From NCBI GenBank assembly GCA_964588305.1, contig CAZPOP010000056.1, positions 1-5,458 on the forward strand: DNA of 5,458 nt, in the 5' to 3' direction. This DNA comes from SM1-73 sp964588305. Lineage in GTDB: Bacteria; Zixibacteria; MSB-5A5; SM1-73. Under the pieces are notes generated by a model. It was given only the letters and a program-made list of their open reading frames with translations, was not told the DNA's origin and searched no databases. This document shows, piece after piece, positions 1 through 5,458 of the stretch (its first letter is position 1; each line of letters begins with the position of its first letter). Made by a program: the position numbers and the translations under genes.

Positions 1-2013
1 GACATTTTGGACTTTAGCTTCTCTGGCCCAGCCCCTTTCATCAAGTCAACCCTGATCAAATTTGGCTTAGATCCCCCGGGTGATTTTTATTTCTTCTTGA
101 ACACCAATATGAATATATCCGATACGCATCTGGACCATCCCCAGAAGCTTTATTCCTCCTCCTTCGAAAAAAGCAGATTCTCTCCTCGGGCAGATAACCG
201 CTATCTGGGGATATTCAAACTGACCTGGAAGGACTCCTCCTTTAAGTGCTTTTTCACTGCGGGGAAATCCCTGGTGATCAACCAGGATAAAAGTCTCCTT
301 CTGACCCGGATGAGTGCTCCTACGTACAGCTATGGTCATCCTTACGAGTATTCTAAGATATTAGAAAACTACAACGTCTTCACCCACGAAAGCAACTTCC
401 AAATGCTGTCTTTTCAAAAGATATTGGGGGAAAGACATCTCTATTCTATAAACCTCAGCCGTTTTTTCACCAACCTTCATTCCGACGTAAATGGAAAACA
501 TTGGACTGAATACATTGAGCCGCATGATGTCTTGCCGCGAGATACAATCATAGACTCGGATAGCTCCTATTATACGGTGTGTATCGGGGATGGATTTTAT
601 GAGCATGGAGATGGGGACACCTGGTACGATCATTTTGCGGAGACTTACGCTCTGAAGATGCATTGGACCAGCGTTTTGAGCGATATGCATACCGTTACGG
701 TCGGGCTTTTCGAAGAGTATCAGACCATTCAACTGCTGGATGTTTACAAACCCTGGCTCGGCGAAAGTGGATTCGGATTAAGCTATGATCTTTACAAGGT
801 ATTTCCCAATGACGGTGCAGTTTATCTAAGCAACGAACTCAAGTTGGAACAAGCCACATTCGATTTCGGCCTCCGGTATGACTTTTGGTTTCCGGGGGAA
901 TATGTGGAGAAAGCCATAGAGGATACCTCCCTGCCCACCATCACCCAGAGAATGCGAGAGGAGTTTGAAGAGAAAACATTCAAGTTGTTGGGGCACCGGG
1001 GCAAAGGAGTCTTCAGCCCCAGGCTCGGATTCTCCGCACCCTTCGGGAAAACCTCCACTTTCTTTTTCAATTACGGGCGCCTGTCCAGAAAGCCCAATCC
1101 TCAATATCTCTGCGCCAAGCTCTATTCTTCCACCCAATCGACCTACCAACTGTGGGGAAATCCGAATCTGAACTGGGAACGGGTAACCTCCTACGAGATT
1201 GGAATCAAATCCCTTATCAGCGAAAATGATGCTCTAAGTCTGGTGGCTTATTATCGGGGCCTCTACGACTACATCACCGCCGCGCGAGTGACTCCGGATA
1301 CTCTGAGTCCGGGGAATGTCTATTTAGTGTATTTCAATGCCGATTTTGCATCGAGCAAAGGCGTGGAGATCGAGTACAAGAGAAGAGCTGGGGATTTCTT
1401 CTCTGGCTCGATTCAGCTGGGGTTTTCCAAGACTGTAGGGGAAAGGTCCGAGCCCGAGGACATCCTGCTGGGGATCGGGGGAAGATCTGCTCAGGACATA
1501 TATGAGGAGGTGATCTTCGACTGGGACAAGCCCTGGCAGGTGGCCTTAAGAGCTACCTTTTTCTCCGACAAAAAAAGATTCAGACTGTTTGGATTGAAAC
1601 TGCCACCCGATTGGGATCTGAACTTGAATTTCTGGGCACATTCCGGACAAAGATATACTTCATACAAACAAGTTATCTCACCGGAAGGAGAGGTCTCTTA
1701 TGTGCCCGACAGCGATATCAATGCCAAGATAGGCAAGTACTGGTCCGGTGTCGACCTCAGTTTTCAGAAGCATTTTGCTTGGAGGAGACTGAGATACAGT
1801 CTCTTGTTGGAAGCCACCAATCTCTTTGATAACAAGAACGTGGTGATAATGAATCCCTTGACCGGAGATGCATATAAAAAGGAGGATGTGATTCCTTATG
1901 GTGAGGGCGATCCCTATTTGCCCGAAAAGGGGAGTAAGGTTCCTTTGTGGTCGGACCCCTCCAGATATTTGGCACCGCGGAACATAAAATTGGGAATCGC
2001 TATTAGGTGGTGA
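1..2013 (+). CDS. TonB-dependent outer-membrane receptor, C-terminal beta-barrel part (5' partial)
   Basis: The frame is open from the first base and ends at TGA 2011-2013, giving 670 residues without a start; the TTG at 7 is just an internal leucine codon. TonB-dependent receptors form a 22-strand outer-membrane barrel that imports substrates using TonB-ExbBD energy. The fragment shows alternating polar/aromatic strands throughout. Family landmarks are the FSPRLGFSAPFG strand near residue 338, YGRLSRKPNPQYL near 358 (the usual 'Y-x-Q-RP-x-x-QYL' turn), WGNPNLNWERVTSYEIGIK at about 385-403 (the 'GNP-L-x-E-x-x-x-YE-G' motif), and EATNLFDNKNV near 604. The C-terminus PRNIKLGIAIRW ends in an aromatic residue, as expected of a Bam beta-signal. 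The plug domain, TonB box and signal peptide must lie upstream. Receptors of this style in FCB-type bacteria often carry an N-terminal carboxypeptidase-regulatory-like domain, which cannot be tested here. The substrate is unknown. Class assignment is firm; the role is not. Confidence 0.9.
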   Translation, partial: DILDFSFSGPAPFIKSTLIKFGLDPPGDFYFFLNTNMNISDTHLDHPQKLYSSSFEKSRFSPRADNRYLGIFKLTWKDSSFKCFFTAGKSLVINQDKSLLLTRMSAPTYSYGHPYEYSKILENYNVFTHESNFQMLSFQKILGERHLYSINLSRFFTNLHSDVNGKHWTEYIEPHDVLPRDTIIDSDSSYYTVCIGDGFYEHGDGDTWYDHFAETYALKMHWTSVLSDMHTVTVGLFEEYQTIQLLDVYKPWLGESGFGLSYDLYKVFPNDGAVYLSNELKLEQATFDFGLRYDFWFPGEYVEKAIEDTSLPTITQRMREEFEEKTFKLLGHRGKGVFSPRLGFSAPFGKTSTFFFNYGRLSRKPNPQYLCAKLYSSTQSTYQLWGNPNLNWERVTSYEIGIKSLISENDALSLVAYYRGLYDYITAARVTPDTLSPGNVYLVYFNADFASSKGVEIEYKRRAGDFFSGSIQLGFSKTVGERSEPEDILLGIGGRSAQDIYEEVIFDWDKPWQVALRATFFSDKKRFRLFGLKLPPDWDLNLNFWAHSGQRYTSYKQVISPEGEVSYVPDSDINAKIGKYWSGVDLSFQKHFAWRRLRYSLLLEATNLFDNKNVVIMNPLTGDAYKKEDVIPYGEGDPYLPEKGSKVPLWSDPSRYLAPRNIKLGIAIRW

Positions 2014-2016
2014 GAG

Positions 2017-2101
2017 GTAGCGTGGGGGTTCATCCTGAAGAGATTCACCCTGAAGGGCTTGGCGCCGGCGTAAAGCGTCGCACACGGAGCTGCCACGCGA
2101 C
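2017..2101. repeat. GC-rich inverted-repeat-bounded intergenic block, possible interspersed repeat
   Basis: This block fills most of the 112-nt gap between the receptor and the lipoprotein gene. Its ends are a 9-nt inverted pair, GTAGCGTGG at 2017-2025 against CCACGCGAC at 2093-2101, matching at 8 of 9 positions. Inside lie two tandem 15-nt units (2029-2058) and the 8-nt palindrome CGCCGGCG at 2063-2070. The segment is visibly richer in G+C than the flanking genes. This architecture resembles the small interspersed palindromic or MITE-like elements found in many environmental bacterial genomes, but a single copy cannot prove mobility. It could instead be a processed hairpin or a weak terminator, although no T-run follows it. 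Confidence 0.4.
2029..2058. repeat. Two tandem imperfect 15-nt repeats
   Basis: TTCATCCTGAAG at 2029-2040 recurs as TTCACCCTGAAG at 2044-2055, identical at 11 of 12 positions and with a period of 15 nt. They sit 16 nt downstream of the receptor stop codon and inside the inverted-repeat block. The 'TTCAYCCTGA' wording resembles a motif that recurs in intergenic repeats of many environmental genomes; that resemblance is from memory and unverified. Confidence 0.6.
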
Positions 2102-2125
2102 AAAACGATCTTAGGTTATTCTGTT

Positions 2126-3205
2126 ATGGACAGAAAATACATTTGGATATTGAGTCTGCTAATCATTCTCTCTGGCTGTGGCCGGAAGGTCAAACTCCCG
2201 ACCAACCTGGCTGAGCCAGGTGGCGGGACTCTGGACACAACCTATCTTCCGGTGGGCCAAGCTTGGGAAGAGGCCAATGGCCTTTCCTTCGATCATCCTC
2301 GGGATGTTCACGTGGGTTTCGATGGTTATATCTACATTGCCGACACGGGTAATGATCGGATCATCAAACTGGATCAAACCGGAGAGTTCATCGAACAGTA
2401 CGATGGGGTAGAAAACCCAAGAAACGTGTCTCAGGATCGGCTTTTCAGGCTTTTGGCGACTGGTGACAGCATCATCTATAAGAAAGGAACTCAAGATGAG
2501 GATTTCGTGAGCATTTATGTTGCACCTGATTTAATCGACAGCGTTCACCACGTCGTAATGGAAACGCTGATCAGCGACACCGACACGGTCATCGTCCCGG
2601 TAGACACGTTTCTGGTGGATACGTCGGCCACAGTCTATTTGGGAATTGCCCCCAATCCTCTGCCCCGATCCGGCTACGCCGAATACTATGTATGCGATTT
2701 TACCAGAAGCCAGATAACCAGATTTCGCTTCTATGAACCGTGCACGACCGAGAATCTGGGAGCCCTTATTCCCAAAGGATCGGAATTCGGAAAGAGCTAC
2801 TATCCCCGGGGGATTCTTACCTTCCTCACCGCAACCGGGTTCAACCTCGGTTTCTGCCACTCTCTGAGCTATCTCTCCGTTCAGATACTAAACGGAAAGG
2901 ATCTATATCCGGTGATTCCCTGGACCGATAGCTCCAACATATATTGGCAAGGCACTTTTGGGCAGGCCGAAGACCTGGCCGTGGATGAGGACGGCAACAT
3001 ATTTGTGTTGGACAGCGAGAAGGATTCCGTTTTGAAGTTCTCCAAGAACGGCGCCCGGATTCTGTCCTTTGGAACTGGAGGCAGTGGAGGAAAAGAATTT
3101 GAGAATCCGAAGGGAATCGCCTATTATGATAAGATCGTATACGTGGCAGACACAGGAAACAACCGCATCTTAAGACTCACTCGTTCCACCGATATTCCAA
3201 AATGA
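2126..3205 (+). CDS. NHL-repeat (beta-propeller) lipoprotein
   Basis: This 359-residue protein begins with a lipoprotein signal peptide: MDRK, a hydrophobic stretch IWILSLLIIL and the lipobox LSGC, with Cys18 as the predicted lipidated residue. Gly rather than Asp follows the cysteine, so sorting to the outer membrane is plausible. NHL-type propeller repeats are clear at about 54-82 (motif YIYIADTGNDRIIKLD), 278-306 (DLAVDEDGNIFVLDSEKD) and 325-352 (IVYVADTGNNRILRL). A weaker blade may lie near 184-202 (YAEYYVCDFTRSQITRFRF). The stretch between about 100 and 275 is diverged and includes a Thr/Asp/Val-rich part near 147-172, so the blade count is uncertain. NHL propellers usually bind protein or carbohydrate partners, or serve as scaffolds; no catalytic residues can be named. 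The start is chosen because it puts the signal peptide at the N-terminus. Upstream there is only a weak AGG at 2113-2115. The gene follows the receptor by 112 nt on the same strand, suggesting but not proving a receptor-associated surface lipoprotein. Confidence 0.85.
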   Translation: MDRKYIWILSLLIILSGCGRKVKLPTNLAEPGGGTLDTTYLPVGQAWEEANGLSFDHPRDVHVGFDGYIYIADTGNDRIIKLDQTGEFIEQYDGVENPRNVSQDRLFRLLATGDSIIYKKGTQDEDFVSIYVAPDLIDSVHHVVMETLISDTDTVIVPVDTFLVDTSATVYLGIAPNPLPRSGYAEYYVCDFTRSQITRFRFYEPCTTENLGALIPKGSEFGKSYYPRGILTFLTATGFNLGFCHSLSYLSVQILNGKDLYPVIPWTDSSNIYWQGTFGQAEDLAVDEDGNIFVLDSEKDSVLKFSKNGARILSFGTGGSGGKEFENPKGIAYYDKIVYVADTGNNRILRLTRSTDIPK

Positions 3206-3408
3206 CCTCGGCCTAGGATGCGGGCTTGATGATAACCTCACCCCCTACCGCGGCTGTCCAATGAAACGGAGAGCACCGGGTACAAGAGGGAGATGTATGA
3301 AACCTCTGCCTTACAGAACAACCGAAGCACATAACCGATCCTCTTAATCCGTCGAGCCCGCCGGCCAAATCTTGCCATCTTATTTGCTCTTCTTCGTATA
3401 TTAAAAGT
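3206..3408. other. 203-nt intergenic region, mostly unexplained
   Basis: No credible gene is seen here on either strand. The first ~160 nt are of mixed composition with several short self-complementary pieces. GCGGGCT at 3220-3226 pairs with AGCCCGC at 3355-3361, enclosing most of the region. CCTAGG occurs at 3213-3218 and CCGCGG near 3249, and a small AGAGG/CCTCT stem-loop lies around 3287-3307. The last ~45 nt turn AT-rich and hold a possible promoter. The segment could be the decayed end of a mobile element, a structured leader or a small RNA; it does not match any riboswitch or RNA family I can recognise. No hairpin followed by a T-run was found, so termination after the lipoprotein gene is not established. 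Confidence 0.4.
3372..3402 (+). promoter_or_regulatory. Candidate sigma70-like promoter for the TPR/PD40 gene
   Basis: TTGCCA at 3372-3377 could serve as a -35 box and TATATT at 3397-3402 as a -10 box. The spacing of 19 nt is longer than the preferred 17. Transcription would start about 7 nt after the -10 box, at or next to the A of ATG 3409, which would make a leaderless mRNA. That fits the absence of any Shine-Dalgarno-like sequence before this start. The local shift to AT-rich sequence supports a promoter, but the boxes are short and could occur by chance. Confidence 0.35.
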
Positions 3409-4872
3409 ATGAAGAACAAAAGACTTCTTAAATTGCTGTTTGCTTTTCTTGTAGCTGCCGCGCTCGTACTAGTCGCAGGAACTGCCCTTCAGCATTTTTC
3501 AAAAGGAATATCCTCTGATGCTAGCAGAGAGGAATGTCTTAACTTGGCCTCGGAATATATCGGCAAAAACAAACCCGAATCCGCAATCTATCCGCTTCTT
3601 CTGGCCATCCAAAAGGACCAGGACGACGCCCAAGCTCATTTTCTTTTGGCTCAAACATATTATCAAACTCAGGTCTATCCGCTAGCCCGAAAGGAATGTG
3701 AGACTGCTCTGGTCCTGGATGCACAACACCAAGAAGCATTTGACCTTCTGGCCGGGATCAGGTTTGAGGAAGCGAAGATCAGCTGGGAGAAGGGAGATCT
3801 GAGGCAGGCTATCTCCGAGCTTATCCAGGTTCTGGATGATACAGACGACCAAAGATTGATCGACAGCATCGCCAACCTGACCGGGGGCAGACACAGAATA
3901 AGAAGGCTGACCAACGATCTTTTCTTGGATAATGCCCCCAGCTTCTCCCACTACGGCAAGAGAATCATCTACCATTCCGATACCAGCTTCTCTTTGGAAG
4001 ATTATGGACTGAAGAAAAGGGAGCTGAGAAAAAGCAGAATATTTGTGGTGGATGAAGATGGTGCTAACAAGACCTGTTTATCCTCCGCTGGCGGGGATGA
4101 TTCTTCGGAACAATTTGCTCGATTTTCAAACGATGACAAGAAGATCGTTTACGAAAAGGAAAATCACTATCCAGAACAAGAGGATACCATCTTCAACCTT
4201 GATCGTGATATCTTTATTAAGGAGATGGATACAGGCCGAGTGAGACGTCTGACCGATAATGATACATACGATGGCCTGGCAAGTTTTTCTCCAGATGACA
4301 AAAGGATTCTGTTCGTCTGTGATCGCCTCGGTGCGCGAAGCTCACTGCACATACTTGATCTTGACACCGACGAAGGAAAAAGTATCTTTTTCAAGAAACC
4401 ATTGACCGAAAGAATAACTCGTAAGCCGGGAAGACTGGTTCTCCCATATTGCCCCAGTTTCTCCCCGGACGGCCAAGAGATTTTGTTTCATGCCGGGTAT
4501 AAGACCAGGAAAATCTATTTGATGGATGAAAATGGCGAGAATCTAAGATGTCTCACCAAAGGTCAGACCGATGATTTCTTTCCTGCATTTTCGCCGGACG
4601 GAAAAGGGATCGTCTTTGTCTCCGGTCAGGAAGATCAAGAAGATCTTTATCTGGTAAACCCGGATGGCTCGAACCGGACCAGGCTGACTTTTGATGGGGG
4701 AAAGAAGAAATACCCTTCTTTTTCGCCGGACGCCAACTTAATCGTATTTGTGGCCAAGCAAAAAGACCGGGATGATCGTTATTATGAGATATACATTTTG
4801 AACCTGGAGGAGACCATTCCGAAGAAGAAGCTGGTTGAAAGGTTAGAGGAAATGCTCAAAACTGTTTCGTGA
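3409..4872 (+). CDS. Membrane-anchored TPR and PD40 (TolB-like six-repeat propeller) protein
   Basis: The 487-residue protein starts with basic MKNKR, then a hydrophobic segment at about 7-28 with no clear cleavage site or lipobox, so it is probably an N-terminal anchor with the rest in the periplasm. Residues ~38-140 form about three TPR-like helical pairs (ASEYIGKNKPESAIYPLLLA; AHFLLAQTYYQTQVYPLAR; WEKGDLRQAISELIQVLD). From ~165 to 467 come six PD40 repeats with the 'FSPDGKxIxF' signature, at about 178 (SFSHYGKRIIY), 238 (RFSNDDKKIVY), 292 (SFSPDDKRILF), 350 (SFSPDGQEILF), 393 (AFSPDGKGIVF) and 437 (SFSPDANLIVF). Each comes with an 'IY-x-x-D-x-DG-x-x-x-x-LT' strand. Six repeats equal the blade number of the TolB propeller, but the TolB N-terminal domain is replaced by TPRs. 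The C-terminus (~468-487) is a charged helix. TPR and PD40 domains mediate protein contacts, so a scaffold or envelope-sensing role is plausible; no enzyme motif is seen. There is no Shine-Dalgarno site before ATG 3409. The next gene starts 14 nt after its stop. Confidence 0.85.
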   Translation: MKNKRLLKLLFAFLVAAALVLVAGTALQHFSKGISSDASREECLNLASEYIGKNKPESAIYPLLLAIQKDQDDAQAHFLLAQTYYQTQVYPLARKECETALVLDAQHQEAFDLLAGIRFEEAKISWEKGDLRQAISELIQVLDDTDDQRLIDSIANLTGGRHRIRRLTNDLFLDNAPSFSHYGKRIIYHSDTSFSLEDYGLKKRELRKSRIFVVDEDGANKTCLSSAGGDDSSEQFARFSNDDKKIVYEKENHYPEQEDTIFNLDRDIFIKEMDTGRVRRLTDNDTYDGLASFSPDDKRILFVCDRLGARSSLHILDLDTDEGKSIFFKKPLTERITRKPGRLVLPYCPSFSPDGQEILFHAGYKTRKIYLMDENGENLRCLTKGQTDDFFPAFSPDGKGIVFVSGQEDQEDLYLVNPDGSNRTRLTFDGGKKKYPSFSPDANLIVFVAKQKDRDDRYYEIYILNLEETIPKKKLVERLEEMLKTVS

Positions 4873-4886
4873 GCCTTAATGAACAC

Positions 4887-5458
4887 ATGAAACCTCAAAC
4901 AAAAATCGAAATTCAAAATCAGATAAGGACTCTGCGAGAAGCACTCCAGGATATGCTGGAGATTACTGCCATCTATCACACCCGGCGGGAAATCTTCATT
5001 CAGGGGAAACTGTACTCAGGCGTTGAACCTTTCTCTCCTGCCAATGATTGGAAAAGCATCATCGCATCTCGCCTCTCCTCCTTGGGTTTTTCCGTGGACT
5101 TCGATCAGAACGAAAATCAAGTCGTCCTGCATGTAATCAGACCCGAATACAAATCAAAAGAGCCTTTCCCCTGGACTAATTTAGTTCTCTTTCTCCTTAC
5201 AGTGGTTACCACCTTTGCCGCCGGGGCGATGATGAGAGGAGAGAACTTCATTTCCGATCCTCTTCTGATTCTTAATGGTTGGTCCTTTGCGGTTCCTCTA
5301 CTTCTGATTTTGCTCTGTCACGAATTCGGGCACTATATTGAGTCGAGGATAAGCGGGATCAATGTCAGTTTGCCGTATTTCATTCCGGGACCTACGATTC
5401 TGGGGACTTTCGGTGCAGTGATAAGGTCCAAATCCCCTTTCAAGAACCGAAAGAACCT
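4887..5458 (+). CDS. Site-2 protease family protein (peptidase M50, EGY-like), 3' partial
   Basis: From ATG 4887 the frame stays open to the window edge, giving 190 complete codons. The protein is an intramembrane zinc metalloprotease. HEFGH at residues 145-149 (nt 5319-5333) supplies two zinc-binding histidines and the catalytic glutamate, inside a hydrophobic helix (about 131-150). It is followed by LPYFIP (162-167), LGTFGAVI (172-179) and KSPFKNRK (182-189), the conserved order seen in the EGY/cyanobacterial-archaeal type of S2P. A first membrane helix lies at about 96-115 (WTNLVLFLLTVVTTFAAG). The soluble N-terminus (1-90) has a predicted helix (IEIQNQIRTLREALQDMLEI) and a small alpha/beta part with FIQGKL and LGFSVDF, as in related S2Ps. 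The third zinc ligand, usually in a later Asp motif, lies beyond the window. ATG 4879 is out of frame and stops after three codons, so 4887 is the best start; only a weak GAG precedes it. The 14-nt gap to the upstream gene suggests co-transcription. The substrate is unknown. Confidence 0.92.
   Translation, partial: MKPQTKIEIQNQIRTLREALQDMLEITAIYHTRREIFIQGKLYSGVEPFSPANDWKSIIASRLSSLGFSVDFDQNENQVVLHVIRPEYKSKEPFPWTNLVLFLLTVVTTFAAGAMMRGENFISDPLLILNGWSFAVPLLLILLCHEFGHYIESRISGINVSLPYFIPGPTILGTFGAVIRSKSPFKNRKN

Noticed and set aside
2061..2080. Intrinsic terminator after the receptor gene
   Set aside because: The GC-rich palindrome around 2061-2070 is not followed by a T-run and its stem with 2075-2080 is imperfect.
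1678..2103. Minus-strand open frame of 141 codons over the receptor 3' end and the intergenic block
   Set aside because: It overlaps the well-supported receptor frame, its translation shows no recognisable domain, and it exists because the opposite strand happens to lack stops.
3206..3371. Cobalamin or other known riboswitch upstream of the TPR/PD40 gene
   Set aside because: Read on both strands, the segment lacks recognisable conserved boxes of the riboswitch classes I know, and the downstream gene is not a typical riboswitch target.
3213..3419. Minus-strand 68-codon frame in the 3206-3408 gap
   Set aside because: It has no ribosome site or recognisable motif, its few cysteines form no clear zinc-finger spacing, and it overlaps the start and probable promoter of the TPR/PD40 gene.
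3409..4872. Calling the TPR/PD40 protein TolB
   Set aside because: The propeller repeats resemble TolB, but the N-terminal TolB domain is absent, TPRs take its place, and no tol or pal genes are adjacent.
4879..4890. ATG at 4879 as a start for the protease gene
   Set aside because: It reaches a stop codon after three codons and is out of frame with the protease; ATG 4887 opens the correct frame.

Overview
This window looks like a chromosomal stretch from a Gram-negative, double-membrane bacterium of roughly balanced base composition. A TonB-dependent outer-membrane receptor and a lipoprotein imply an outer membrane. The combination of receptor, NHL-repeat lipoprotein and TPR/PD40 propeller protein, with weak or absent Shine-Dalgarno sites, recalls the FCB group and neighbouring candidate phyla (for example Zixibacteria, WOR-3/Stahlbacteria, KSB1). 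That placement is a judgement from protein style; the window contains no rRNA or other phylogenetic marker.

All four genes lie on the + strand. (1) Positions 1-2013 hold the C-terminal beta-barrel part of a TonB-dependent receptor whose start and plug domain lie upstream of the window. (2) Positions 2014-2125 are a GC-rich intergenic segment with a tandem 15-nt repeat inside an 85-nt inverted-repeat-bounded block, which looks like an interspersed repeat. (3) Positions 2126-3205 encode a lipoprotein with NHL-type propeller repeats. (4) Positions 3206-3408 are non-coding: about 160 nt of unexplained sequence, then an AT-rich stretch with a possible promoter placed so that the next gene might be transcribed without a leader. 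(5) Positions 3409-4872 encode a membrane-anchored protein with TPR repeats followed by six PD40 (TolB-like) repeats. (6) From 4887 to the window edge runs the N-terminal half of a site-2 protease (M50, EGY-like) with an intact HEFGH metal-binding motif.

The genes suggest two small units. The receptor and the NHL lipoprotein may act together at the outer membrane, though their substrate cannot be read from sequence. The TPR/PD40 protein and the protease are 14 nt apart and are probably co-transcribed; both are membrane-associated, one periplasm-facing and one cutting within the membrane. A functional link between them is an inference from spacing only. No tRNA, rRNA, CRISPR array, intact insertion sequence or convincing intrinsic terminator was seen, and no clearly new system is visible. 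The most worthwhile leads are the two odd intergenic segments and the TPR/PD40-protease pair.
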